This document shows positions 47,398 to 60,122 of a DNA stretch of 64,000 nucleotides, one piece after another. The first letter of the stretch is position 1; every line of letters begins with the position of its first letter. The stretch covers positions 67,504,367-67,568,366 of the forward strand of contig OY829540.1 in the NCBI GenBank assembly GCA_963691705.1. The letters are read 5' to 3'. Position numbers and translations under genes: made by a program. The notes beneath the pieces were generated by a model. That model was not told the origin of the DNA. It made no database searches and saw only the letters and a program-made list of their open reading frames with translations. This DNA comes from Viola odorata. Its lineage: Eukaryota > Streptophyta > Magnoliopsida > Malpighiales > Violaceae.

Positions 47398-47900
47398 TTC
47401 AAACCCAAAACCACCAGAAATTGAATCAAAGACTCAATATTTAAGCCAGACTCCCCGATCTTAACCAATCCAAATCGCAAAAATAAATCAGACCCACCAA
47501 TCTAAACCCAAAAACAGATCGACCCACCTCGCAGAACAGCTAAAAGATTAAGAATTCACGTACTCTTGAGGATGACGACTGATATTCTGTCGGTGCCTGG
47601 ATGTGTAAAAAAGGATTTAGAAGAGGTAGATAATCGAATTAATATGGGATAACATCCAACCAGAAGAGCAAGGAAATAGAGATCATCAGCTCTGTTTTGG
47701 ATTTGGAGTAATTGATTTATAGGCCGGCTATGGAGTGGCCAAGGCAGAGATAAAGCAAAGAAAGACGAGAAAGAGTCATTTCACAAGATTGAGTAATGAC
47801 TGAGTCTATTTGACCCCTTGGTTTTGGAATTATCAGGAAAAGAAAGAAGGAAAAAATAACTTGTCTTGGAGGTTTTGGTTTGTACGCTAGATGCCTGTAC

Positions 47901-47931
<31 letters not shown>
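47901..47931. repeat. TTA/ATT trinucleotide microsatellite
   Basis: About ten uninterrupted TTA units in the spacer upstream of the minus-strand two-TM gene. Confidence 0.95.
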
Positions 47932-50900
47932 GTTATAAACAACCCAACTCCATTAATTTATTTTGGCAACTTTTGGTTATTGAGTGTCAATGTGAAGATG
48001 AAGATGAGTTCAAGTTCAGTCGTTAAATTTTAAAAAGGTTTAAATTCGCCTTAAATTTTTAACGAGTTTAAATAATAAAATTTAAGTTTGACTTGTTTAT
48101 TTTTTTCTATATTTAGTTTGGTTCAAATTGTCTCAAACTTATAGTCGGTAAGCATAACTATATTCGATATGTTTATTTTACTAAGTAAAATTTAATTATA
48201 TCATTTAATCAATCCTTACCATAAATGAGATTCATTTATTTTTTGGAAAAAAAAGATGTTTACCGTACCTTTTATAGTAATTAAGACCCAAGCCACTAAA
48301 ACCGGGTTAAAATTATTTAAGAGGTTAGAGGTTTAAATCCTTATAAACTAGTACTATTAAGGTTATGTTTATTAACTTTTTTACATAATAACCTTAAAAT
48401 CACAATTAAGCTTATCGAACAAATTTAATTTAAACAAAATACATTCATAAATTACACATAGTTATAAAACACTCATAAATTATGATGGTAAAAAGACTGT
48501 ATAATCAAAAAATAGTTTATATGTATCTCATACAGTACCATTACTACGCTCTAATTGGGATAATCTACTAGGTTATTTAGGAGTTTTAGTTAAGAATACT
48601 AAACAAATTTAAACGAATTAATTCATGAGTCAATAAGTCGAATTTACCTAAACTTAAACTTGCCTTATTACTTAAGCAAGCCTCGTAAATAAATTTGAGC
48701 TTGACTAATGAATCTTTTCGAATGAACTTCAATGAATTTCAAGCTAAACCTCGAGGACTCACAAACAACTCGATTATAAATAAAGCTTGACTAATGATTT
48801 AGCTTTTGCTTTCTTCCCTTAAAAAAAGTTGAAATTTGAAAGGTGGGGATCATTGTGATTGGGAAGGGTTGGTGGGCTTTTTAGCTAATGATGTGTGAAT
48901 AATTACTGTGGGGTGGGGGCAATATCTGAATGGGCCTGGCCTGCCTCTTTTGCTTTTGTTGCTTGATTACTACTACTATTTCTTGTTATTTAACTATTAG
49001 CATTCTTTAAAAAACTAATTATTATCATCATACCACTTAATAATACAGTAATAATTATTGGCAAATCACCCCTGACCCACCACGACCTTATCATCACATT
49101 CGACATAAATTACGTTAAAATCAAAACATTTTTTGTCATATTTTAAGTCTATTTATTTTTTATGTCAGTAAAACTTAAGTTTTTTTTACGAATAATCGAA
49201 CAAATTTAGATGCAATTTCAAAATTAAGGTATGGTTTGATAAAATTGATAGACGTAAAGTTGAAATTGAACAAATTATAAACTGAGAGTGTGATTCAGAT
49301 ATTGGATATAAAAACGGTGTTAATTTTATAGTTTTTCCCGATTAGTATGGGAGGAAAAGGAGAAAAGAAAAAAAGAGAGTAAACAACACTCTTTTAAAAG
49401 TAAGGAGTGGTAATTTACTAAATTCATGTAACCCTCCGATATTTAGGAATATGTTCAAGGAAATCAAAGATTTTCTCTCTTTTAAATTAAAATTCTAATT
49501 AATCCAACAAAATTGATAGATTACGTACTAATCCATTCATTTCGTTTAATGTGCAAACCAAAGAAAGAAAGAAGAAGAAAATGTTAGCATATTTTGGAAA
49601 ATTGGAACATATCATTGTTTTGCCTTGGCTTTGGATTTCAGTCAACCGACATATACAATGTTCTCAAAACTCAAATTAATTTGGTTTTGAAAAGGAAAAA
49701 GAAAAATTAATTTAGCATATTTTAAGAGTTTATCAATACCTACCAAGCACACACTCTCATACGAACACTGCGACACGGGAAAATTAAAAATTACAGAAAA
49801 TAGTTAAACCATTTAAATGTATTATATTTATATATTAATGTCAGATTAGGAGGAAAATTAGAAATTTATTATTAATATCATTCACAATAATTAAAAAGGA
49901 AATTCAATTGTATATACGAGCATAAATGTAATTGAAACGTAAATTTTAAATTAAATTTATTCTTATAAAAAAAATTAACTATTGAAATTGCGCTAAATAT
50001 TTATTTGACGTTGTATATTATTGAGAGTTACAACCAAACTAACTGGAGAAGAAAAATATGAGTTCAATAAGTATTGTGTGGATGTCGTGTATATGTATTG
50101 AAATCAAATCCGGCGGAAGATATGACATCAAAGAAGATGTTCATGCTTCAAGTTTGATAATAGCTTGGCAAAGTCTAGATTGCCCACTTAATCTTGTGTG
50201 TTCAAAGCCAGAAATTGGATTAGATAGTGCAGATCTTTGAATATTTTTAATCTAAAACATAACTTATTAGGAATTGTCCATTTACGAACAACGGTGGTGC
50301 TTTCCGACCGTAACGTGGGCTGATGGGCTCGCTTATGGTAACGTTCAGCCCATGACATATTTTCATGGAACCGCCCCACAAAACATGGGCCTGGCTATCA
50401 ACTCTTCAAAAGTCACACACTCAAATAATTTTTTTTTTTTTCTTTCCCATCATTGATCTATTTATTTTTCATTGATAGATAAAAATTGTAAATTAAGTAA
50501 GTTCAATGCATAACCTAACATCTTATTACTTTGTTATTTTTATGAAACAAATAATTACTAATAGATGCAAAATTCAAAAGAAATTATCTCTATGCAGGAC
50601 AACTAGACCTGTTAATTGAATGAGCTAGATCGAACTTGGATCTATTTTTACTAAGCTTTTTAAAAATTGAGGTGGTCAGAATCGAACCAGCTTTGTATTT
50701 TAAAGTGTTGTTAACCTCCTAAGGATTGTCTTTTCGGCTAATTTTAGTTTAGTTTTTTGTCCGGTGCACATCTAAATTTATATAAATATTATCAGTTTAT
50801 CGAAAAAAAATATTATTATACATATCACACGTGGTAAGTGTTGAGACATGAAGAAAAAAGTGAGACCATAACGTATAGTCCCGACCAATAGTTTCTTCCC

Positions 50901-51589
50901 ACGTCTTGATTGTCCTATAATTCCAATCTATGGTGTCTTATGACTCCTATCCTCCATATGTCGACGTGTTAAGTCTTTTGTTTTTCTTAATTTTAATTGG
51001 CATCATCATCATATAATAAGACACAAGAAGTGTTTAAAATAACTAAAATCCAACTCTAACGGATAAAGTTTTAGAAAATAATTGACATCCAACTTTAAAG
51101 AAATACAAAAAGATCTTTAACTAATTAGTAACCCATAAGGTATTTTTAATAAACTCAGAAAAAGAAGAAAGAAGCGTACCTTAATATCTTAATTCTTTGT
51201 TACTCTTTTCTACTAGTTTTCTTAATACATATTTGGTTTTTCATTTTTAAAGCTTAAAATACTTGATAAATTTTTAAATTTGTAGTAGTCTAGAAACTAA
51301 GGTTTTGAAATTTGACCCTGCCCTGTAAATTTAATTTATAAACTCAAGATCGGGTAGGTTTTCGGGTGAATTTTGGATAAAAACCTTTTTTTAAAAACTC
51401 AAAGATATCAATTCATTCCATTGCTTTAAATTATATTAAAGTGTCAAAATTTTATTGCATAGAAATATATGGAAAGTAGATAATAAATAATAAATAAATG
51501 ATATTTGTCCAAAGAAAAAAGAAATAGAAAATGTGCTCTACAACATCATAATGTTGTAGTATTGACTGAACGGAGTGGTTTATATATTA

Positions 51590-51716
51590 CTCTCTCCGTC
51601 CACGAATAACTATCATTTTTCTACTAAAAATTACTGTACACTTTACTTGATTTTTTAGTGTTTATTTTACTAAAAATTACTGTTTCAGAAAAACAATTAT
51701 TTATGGGCAGAGGAGG
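51590..51716. mobile_element. Stowaway-like MITE, family B
   Basis: Starts CTCTCTCCGTCCACGAATAA, ends TTATTTATGGGCAGAGGAGG, with TA on both sides. The interior TACTGTACACTTTACTTGAT followed by TTTTTAG is the reverse complement of the shared block in the 38156 element. The ends are more diverged than in other copies. Confidence 0.7.
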
Positions 51717-52617
51717 TAAAAAATAAAGAGGTTAATTTGGTTAAGTTAGTTAAGTAATTTTAATATTTAAAGAAAATTTCTACAAAAATTTCACATATAT
51801 CGACTTGCCATTTAACCATCTATTAATAACGTATTATAATTTTATCGATTGAATAAAATGTTTGTGTATACGGTGAGATGGAAAGTTAAAACGAAGTAAA
51901 ATCTTACACGACCAGGAGAAAAGATAGGCACCAGCTTTTGGTCGGGTAAACGTGGCGTTGTGAAAATAATTCTCCATTTGGGAAGGAAAAAGCTGAGCCA
52001 CTAGGAGCAAATTCTTTAAAGCAGCTTTTAAAATCTTTGCTTCACACGTGTAACACTTTGGGGCAAGTGTGGGATCGGTGCGTTTACCCTTACCGCGTTA
52101 TATAGAGGCAGGAAAGCGGACCTTTTTCACTTTAGCTTTTCGTGGTGGGGGTCCACTTAGAATATAGTGTGTTGATTGGAAATATGGGTCCCATTACCAC
52201 GCGAGAATTCTGACATCAGATGTCGACGTGGATTTGATCAGAATTTATTTTTGCAGTATGAGAAACCTTTTTCAGTTTTTTCTTCGAGTTTTTGCTTTTT
52301 CCCACACCGCTGGATCCGACCGCGACTACAAATCAATAACTCGGCAAAACAGCGGGGACTCCTTTTTAATGGAAAGCGAAAACTTTCAAAAACTTTTTGT
52401 TACTAGTCATTTTTACTATTTCCCCCTTCTTTTCTCTTTTGTAAGCATTTTCCTATTTTGCATACTTTTTAAACATTTTTCTAAAGAATCACCATAATTT
52501 TAATTAAATTCCCACGTTAGATTATCGATGTAGGCGATGACCATTTTTTTTAAAAATAGAATGAATTAGATTAACTCAAAATAATAAGTACAAAAGACGT
52601 GATCGTTTCGGAGCATT

Positions 52618-52915
52618 CTCTTATAATAAAGAAAAATATAGAATTTTTTAGAAGAGTATTTTAGAAAGAGGTTTTTAGAGAGAGTTTTGACTAATCCCAT
52701 TAATTTTTTTTTAAGAGAGTGGTCATCGGCAGCCAATAGTTAACCTTATAATAAAGAAAAAGATGAGAAATTTTAAAGAGAGAGTGTTTTAGAGAGAGTT
52801 TTGACTAGTTTCATTAAGTTTGTCTGAGGATAGTGGCCAACAGCAGCTAATGATTAACCCTATAACAAAAAAAATATATAAGAAGTTTTGACTAGTCTCG
52901 TTAAGTTTTTCTTAG
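52618..52915. repeat. Imperfect tandem repeat, about 120-125 bp unit, 2.5 copies
   Basis: TTATAATAAAGAAAAA-type starts occur at about 52621 and 52746, with a diverged third near 52860. Each is followed by TTTTAGAGAGAGTTTTGACTA, or part of it, and a GTGG-CAGC-AATGATTAACC-type end. Copies differ by small indels. Confidence 0.7.
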
Positions 52916-53731
52916 TTTGTCTTACTCATTAAAATTTTTCCTTTTTTTATTTGTTACAAGTTTTTGTCCCATTTATATGGGTTTTATTAAGATTACGTAA
53001 TATCATTTTCTTGAATTGCAAACGGACTTTAAATGTCCCAATCTCTGAATTGGGCCAATTTATTTTGATTTTAGGAAATATTTGAGTGGGGGAATATTTC
53101 GAGGCAATTTGACTCGCCAGAGACCGACTTGACTAAATTGAAAGGGATACATTTCAACTTTTAAACAAGTGTAGAGTTAACATTACATGATTTTAAACTA
53201 AGAGGGATTAAATAGAACATTGTGTAAAGTATAAAGTTTTTTATGTACTTTACCCAAAATATTATTCATTATTTGGTGTCGATCAAATGTATAAATAAAT
53301 GAATTAATTAATATATCGTTATAGGAAAAATAAAATAAAGCTCTCTGAAAAGTGGAGGGGTGGGCCCAACTCGCATTCTCATCCACGTATTATGAGATTT
53401 TTTTGAAAAATAACTTTAACGAAAAAAAAAGTTATTTAGAAAGACCAAGAAAAATTCAAGGATGCCTAAGCTTGAAAGTGAAATGCTAGAAAAAAAGAAA
53501 AAGGAGACAAGAAAATAAAATCTTTCCTTCAAGGCCACAAACAAAACTTGTGGCTGAGAATGCCTTCCTGATGCTGACGTGGCAGATCCCCACCTGCCAA
53601 AATTGTATCAAAAGAGAAGAAAACGTAAGAAAAAAAACACTCACTGTTAGATCTCATCTCTCTTCCTCCTTCCTTGCACACAAAAAGTACCAGTACTACC
53701 AAACAGCTTTTTTTGTTATTATTTCTTTCTT

Positions 53732-53745
53732 TTTATATATATACG
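53732..53745 (+). promoter_or_regulatory. Candidate TATA box of the CDF gene
   Basis: TTTATATATATACG about 90 bp before the ATG at 53831. Confidence 0.45.
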
Positions 53746-53830
53746 GTTTTTGTTTTGTTATTATTAGTATTATTTATTGTAGCTTTGGATTGGGGAAAAA
53801 AATTCATAGAAAGTGAGAGAAAGAGCTGAA

Positions 53831-56439
53831 ATGGCGGAGGCGAAAGACCCGACAATCAAGCTATTTGGGATGACGATTCCTTTGCAGGAGATCTCGTCGA
53901 GTACTACTACTACTGTTAGTCCTTCTTCTTCTGCTGCTGCTGCTGCTTGTCATCTTGTTCTTGATTATTATGATGATGATGATGATGAGAGTGGAGAAGA
54001 TCAGGAGCGTCCATCATGTGCAAGCTACTCTGCTGATACCGGAGGAGAAGTGAGAGGAGCTGATAAGGTATAACAATGATTGATTTGATTTGATTTTGGT
54101 TGGATTGATTGGTTGGTGTTTATGAGATTTTGAGCATGACCCAGTTGTTAGAAACTGGAAATGATTGATGGGTCGGTTTCAGTTTTGCTGATTAGTGTTT
54201 GGAATTGAAGGATTTCTTGCGTTTTTTTTTTCTTTCAAAATTTAGGGTTTTATTTCTCTCGTCTTTTAAAAAATTGCTAAGATGAGGATTATTGTTCTGG
54301 GGTTTAAGGTGGTTTCTGATAAATTGTGCGCTTTTTGATATTACTATTCTGGTCTATAAATAGATTGTGTGCACTTGATTTATCTCCAGTTGTTAGGCTA
54401 ATCTCTAGTTTCTCTGTCTCTCTCCTTTCCCGTCCTCTTCCTGGGTTCCAAGTTATGTAATGTGAACTTTTGACAATTCTTTTCAGAAAAAATAAAAATA
54501 ATTTTTTTGGGTCTTTCTGCTATTTTCCTCTCTTAGTTATCTTATCTGCCAATAACCTTTAAAAAAAATGCTATATCTTGTATTCCTCGTCAACTGATTT
54601 TGGTTTCAGCAACTCCGTTTATATCTGTTTTCGTGCTCACTCTTGTGCTATCGATTAAGGAGGAAAAAGCTAAGGTTTCTTATGCCAATTATGGAAAGTA
54701 AATTTAGCTAATGCATTTCTTACCGTTTCGTACTCACACTCCTTGTCATGATTACGAATGTTTCCTTTGTTGTGATTAGGAGCGTTTCCCTTGTCGTGAT
54801 TAGGAACTGTTCAACTTTGCATGTAGGCACTCATCCTCTTTTGCCTGTTGTAGGCGATGAGTTAAAATTAAAAGACAAAAAAGGTTTGTTGCCTAAGTGG
54901 TTAGCTCTTCTGGGACTGTATTTCATCAACAGCAATCTGTTTATAATTTAACATCGCTTCAGACTACAAGGACCTGGTGTTAATTCTACCTTTGCTGGTC
55001 TTATCCCTGTTAGCACTTGGAATTAGCCATTATGCATCACGTAGGACCTTAATTAGTGTGCTAATCTTGAATTTACATGTTTGTCGTTAGTTGCACAAAG
55101 TTTGGGGTTTGGATTAAATGGGTATGATTTTTACGAACGGAATTATTGGTTTCAGGACACAGCAGGAGATAGTCATACAGCGTGTATGGAGGAAGATGAA
55201 GCTCCACCTGTGACTCCTGAAGAGTCATCGAATCCTGATGCAACCTCATTGACTAGTGAGAACCCTAAAACACCCTCCATTGAGAAGGACAGCAACACAT
55301 CAAAAACAGCAAAAACAGAGGAAGAGCAGAGTGATACAAGTAATTCTCAGGAGAAAACCCTGAAAAAACCTGACAAAATCATTCCATGCCCCCGATGCAA
55401 TAGCATGGATACCAAGTTCTGTTACTACAACAATTACAATGTGAACCAGCCTCGTCACTTCTGCAAGAATTGCCAAAGATACTGGACAGCTGGGGGGACA
55501 ATGAGAAATGTGCCTGTGGGTGCCGGTCGTCGCAAAAACAAGAACTCAGCTTCTCATTATCGTCACATAACTATCCCTGAGGGTCTCCAGAATATCCGAA
55601 CTGATGTTCCAAATGGTATCCACCATCCTGCATTGAAAACTAATGGTACTGTTCTCTCCTTTGGCTCGGAAACACCCCTCCATGAATCAATGGATTCTGT
55701 ATTGAATCTTGCTGATAAACCAATGCGGAATTGCACACAAAATGGGTTCCACAAAACTGAAGCATTAAGGATTCCAGTTTCCCATGGAAGGAGAGAGAGT
55801 GGAGATGCTCATTTTTCTCCAGTCCCATCATCAAATACAAAGGATGAGGCAGGAACAAATGGTCCACAAGAGCCAGTTATGCAGAACTATCAAGGATTTC
55901 CAGCTCAAATGCCGTGTTTTCCTGGTGGTCCCTGGCCTTACCCTTGGGGTTCTCCGGTGCCTCCACCTGGTTTTTGCCCTCCGGGGTATCCCATGCCATT
56001 CTATCCTGCCCCGGCTTATTGGGGTTGTACTGTCCCAGGAACATGGAACATCCCTTGGCTTCCTCAGCCGGCATCTCCAAAGCAAACTGCAGGCTCTGGT
56101 CCCAACTCTCCAACCTTGGGAAAACATTGTAGGGATGAGATTGCGCTTAAGCCAAACAATTCAGGAGAAGAGGAGCCGTCAAAAGAAAACTCTACTGAAA
56201 GAAGTCTTTGGATTCCGAAAACATTGAGAATTGATGATCCAGGAGAAGCTGCAAAGAGCTCTATATGGACAACTCTCGGGATCAAGCATGATACAACGGA
56301 CACTATTGGTGGAAAAGGACTATTTAAGGCCTTCCAATCGAAGAGTGATGAAAAAAAGCACACAACCGAGACCTCTCCAGTCTTACAAGCCAACCCCGCA
56401 GCAATGTCTAGATCACTCAAATTCCAAGAGAGCTCATAG
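53831..56439 (+). CDS. Cycling Dof factor (CDF) transcription repressor
   Basis: Two exons, 53831-54067 and 55156-56439, give 506 residues; the single intron after exon 1 is usual for CDF genes. The Dof zinc finger uses C157, C160, C182 and C185 (C-x2-C-x21-C-x2-C) and binds AAAG DNA. The N-terminus has KLFGMTIPL, the short motif at the start of CDFs. Two C-terminal CDF motifs are intact: [19 protein letters not shown] with WTTLGI, and [14 protein letters not shown]. In Arabidopsis these mediate contact with FKF1/LKP2 and GIGANTEA, leading to daytime degradation and release of CONSTANS and FT. The protein is therefore expected to repress photoperiodic flowering and to take part in stress or nitrogen responses. 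Exon 1 has an in-frame GATGAT run (an Asp tract) and Ser/Ala runs that look like expanded microsatellites. The exon 2 ORF extends upstream of 55156 but that part is intron. Confidence 0.93.
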
Positions 56440-59400
56440 TTCAAAACCTTGAATCTTCTTATTTGTTATCTTCTGGGGCAAACTGATTCAAGGCGATTCA
56501 TCTCAACAGCTCTGTTAAAACCAGGCAACACGCGATTCAGAAGCCTCCTTCATCGAAATCACTTCTCCTTGTCAATCGGAGAGGAAGAGATGCTTCTTGG
56601 TTAGTTGTTAGCAGAAATAGCTGGCCGTCAAACTTTGTATCGTTCTGTTGAGTGCCAGTCCAGGCAGGCACCTTTTTTGTCGTTGGTTAAATGGTTTGCG
56701 TAAGTGTATGTACATATCCATATATATGACAGTGTGAGGCTAAGAGCTTAGTTCAGAGTTACGCTTATGTACCATAATCCCCATCTGTACTAAAATAAAT
56801 TTGGGAATGAAAATTTCAGTTCTTGTTCACATTGCACTATTATACATTCAGCGCATCCTCGGATATTCCCAATGTTGGTCATCGTCGAGCGATAAAGTAT
56901 GGGAAATGTAGAAAAATTATGCAGAGAGCTTTTTAAGATATGATAGTATTCGAACGAGATTAATCGAATGGAAACGGAAATTATCGGAGCTTTGATTTAA
57001 TTGATTCAAACAGAGGTGAATTTATAATTTCAATTGAAGTCTACTTGAATAGATACAGATGGGAGATAAAGAGAGGCGGGGAGTGGATGGAAAGAAGGGA
57101 AAAAGTTGATGAGTAGGGTAGGCCCTTATTGAAGAAGATAAACTTGAATTCTTATCAGAAAAGGCCAAGGACCTTTCCTTTTCTATGCTCCATCCTCCAT
57201 CAAAGAATCCAACTAAACCACTAGCCTAGCCACCACCAAGAGGTAAAGGCTTTCAATTTTCATTTTCTTCCCTTCTTCTCGTGGCTTTTTATATCCTCTT
57301 TTCTTTTATTATGAATAATGCTAGAGATATTAACTTTTTAATAATAATAATTTTAGTAACTTTTACGGTAATTAGTAAAAATGTCTGTTATCTTTAACAC
57401 TACCGTTTTCTTACTGAAAAAAATATGATGTTTTTTTTTAATTTTTTTTTCATAAATAGGAATTATAAAAAGTTGATTCGAACTTAAAATTTTACCTCCT
57501 ACCGGTAATTCGTAGTACATGGTCACCAATTTGAATTAGTGGATTTGGTCCATCTATCAAAATCAAGCCCATGTGTCCCCTAATTGGGTTTTTATGGCCT
57601 TAAGGCAGTAGAAAACATTTGTGATATTTTTGTATTCATTAATTATTAGGCGGAAAATGGATTACCACTTCGGCCTGCCGACTGCCAATGTGGGACCCCA
57701 AAGCGTGTGAGTGTGATGCCATTCTTGGTTTAACGGTTTCCTCTTTCGCGCCATTGATTCTGTCTCTTAGCCTTTGTTAGTTACATTTTTGTCTTATCAT
57801 TTTTAGAAAAAATATAGATAAGAGTAAAAATAAGAAGACTCGAATTTATATAATATTAATTTTGATTTAGTATAGTTCTTGAACCTTTTCATTAACCTTT
57901 TCATGAGCTAATTTGTGAAAAATTAATGTAGTAGTAATTCGATTATTTGAATATTATAAAAAAATTGTTGTAAGATATTATATAGCAATACAAAAGTAAA
58001 TTAGAAGGGATTTCTTTATGATGATTTTGACTCATAACTAAGTCCTAATATGTGACATAAGAATTTCCGTTGTTACAACAATGCCATCAATAGAATCTTG
58101 TGGCTCTCCTCTTCTCCTTTCCATAAATTCTCTACCCTACTTATGTTGGGTATGCGTCCGCCCCACGGAGTGGCAGTGGGTACATAATATCGATCACGTG
58201 ACCACGCACCCTCATAACCACACACGACACAACCCTTTAAGGAGGTATAGTTTTAGACTTGTTTATTGGACGGGACGGGTCCAAGATGGGTAATGGACTT
58301 AAAAATTTAAAACCCTAATCCGGCTCTCTAATTTTAACGGGTTGGGTTTTAGAATTTGAAAGCTCCAGTTATGGCCTTTTAACGCAGGCTCGTCCTTTAA
58401 GCATATCTCAAGGAGCACATATGGTGTTTCAAGTGTAATTTATCTTTAAAATGTTTACACTATGTACTAAAAAGATGTACGATACGTGTAAATTCTTAAC
58501 TAAAATATTTCAGCATTTTACAAATAAATAAATTTGATGTTTTTCTTTCATAACTAAAACTTCTCATATTGATACCAATGAATTCCTATGTATATTAAAA
58601 ACCAAAATAAAAACCTTACAACTTATACGAATTGTAAGTTTTTCTTAGTACTTGTGTATCTTTTAGGAAATCTAAACTACATTCTGAGCATCATGAGATT
58701 ACAGTTCAATTGATTATGCATGTCGTTTTAATAACGTATGTGAATGTTAGATTCTTAGTATTGTCAAACTAAGTAAGAATATAATCATTTGTTTTATAAA
58801 AGAAATCTCAGGATATTATTAAAAACAAGAAGCATTTATAAAAATAGTTGTCCATAGGCTTAATTAAAGCTGGGTCAGCTTAGTGGCTATATATGTATTA
58901 TGTAATTAAGAAACTTAAAATAAGATAAGAAAAGAGAAGCCTTTTAAAATGCAAAATGATCATTAGGTACACACTGTTTTAGCTATTTGATTCTTGAACT
59001 TATCCGGAAGTTTTGTTGAATAATGACTTGGAGTTGGAGATATACTAACTTCAAAGGCCCAATGTTAACTGAATGGTGACTATGATACGGAGAAGAAAAT
59101 TGTTTTTATTTTTTTTAGTTTTAAAAAAATAATTTATGAATTTAAGGCTATTTTTTATATACATTTATACTATACGATAGTAATACTCAGACTATTTATT
59201 AAAAGTAAAAAATAAAAATTAGCTTCCCGAAACACATAAAAATGTCATTTACGACTCGTTAAAAGCTCATAAAAGATTGTAACCAATTGAAGATAAAAAG
59301 ATGGTGGGTGGAGAAAGCCCTAACTTTGGCAACAAACTTCCAAAGAGTGCATTTACACCTAACTTGTAGCTCTTTAAGATTTACCTTTTTCAAATTTATT

Positions 59401-59477
59401 GTATATATTTTTTTTTCACAACCCACATTTTGTGTAGCTTACTTTAATACCCTCTAGAGCACTTTAATTAGCTTTCT

Positions 59478-59574
59478 GAAACAGTAATATTTAGTAAAGT
59501 AGACATTAAAAAGTCAAATAAAATGTACAGTAACATTTCGTAAAAAAATGACAATTATTACGCTCCGGAGGGAG
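59478..59574. mobile_element. Left-truncated Stowaway MITE, family B
   Basis: The right end CGCTCCGGAGGGAG followed by TA is clear. The interior ATTAAAAAGTCAAATAAAAT followed by GTACAGTAAC matches the element at 38156. The left inverted repeat is degenerate (TTTCTGAAACAGTAA), so the left limit is approximate. Confidence 0.6.
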
Positions 59575-59617
59575 TAATATTTTGCATACAAATTAAAAAA
59601 GAAAGTCATTTCTAATA

Positions 59618-59877
59618 CTCCCTCCTTCCCCAATTAAATGTCTTTCTCACATCCCAATATTCAGTAGGGAACGCATATCGAGGAGGCCGGATGAGGCACT
59701 ATTTGACCCCAAAAAATTCCGTACTTTTTTTCGAACTTACGTTAATCCTTAACGTACTTCCGAGAAAAAATTCGGGGCAAAATTGTCTCAAATAGTGACT
59801 GTTCCGGCTGTCTTAAGGTACGTTCCGAAACAGTAAAAGCAAAAGCTAAAACGACGTTTAATTGGAGAAGGAGGGAG
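59618..59877. mobile_element. Stowaway-like MITE, family A, next to the peptide-gene core promoter
   Basis: Ends CTCCCTCCTTCCCCAATTAA and TTAATTGGAGAAGGAGGGAG with TA on both sides. It shares CCCAATATTCAGTAGGGAAC and the AAGCTAAAACGACGTTTAAT block with the copy at 7516. Its right end is only about 54 bp from the candidate TATA box at 59931. Confidence 0.88.
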
Positions 59878-59930
59878 TATTAAAAAGTTATGATATGATA
59901 AATTTATATTTATAAATTATTATAAATAGT

Positions 59931-59938
59931 CTCTCAAC
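59931..59938 (+). promoter_or_regulatory. Candidate TATA box of the secreted-peptide gene
   Basis: TATAAATA followed by a CT-rich leader; about 190 bp before the ATG at 60123. Confidence 0.45.
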
Positions 59939-60122
59939 TCCCAACTCTTTCAATTACAGACTGTACAGTTGACATTAATGGCAAAACAATTAAAAAAACA
60001 AATCTCTCTAGTCTCTCCTCTCCTTGGATATGTTGTAGTAGCTTTGGGCGGTTACACAGAAACCCAAAAACAGCAACCCGCATAATAAAACCCATTTTCT
60101 CCAAATCGGGTTATCAAATCTA

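Larger units (their letters stand above)
47398..53830. other. Large gene-poor interval
   Basis: 6.4 kb without a supported gene. The left end holds the leader and promoter of the minus-strand gene. About 47990-48800 has repeated GTTTAAATT, AGCTTGACTAATGA and CTCGA-type motifs suggestive of a decayed DNA transposon. A MITE lies at 51590 and a tandem repeat at 52618. The right end contains the CDF promoter. ORFs at 50058, 52176, 52228 and 53550 have no domains and sit in AT-rich or UTR-like sequence. Confidence 0.45.
56440..60122. other. Spacer with CDF 3' UTR and peptide-gene promoter
   Basis: About 400 bp of CDF 3' UTR come first. The rest is AT-rich without a supported gene; the ORF at 58081-58293 has no domain. 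Two MITEs lie close together at the right end. Confidence 0.45.

Noticed and set aside
47990..48800. CTCGA- and AGCTTGACT-rich stretch as a hAT-derived element
   Set aside because: Resemblance is to general vocabulary only; no ends or target duplication could be drawn.
55081..55155. Upstream extension of CDF exon 2 as coding
   Set aside because: The DTAGDSH start at the CAG acceptor 55155 fits exon 1 in phase; the extension lacks CDF similarity and is intron.
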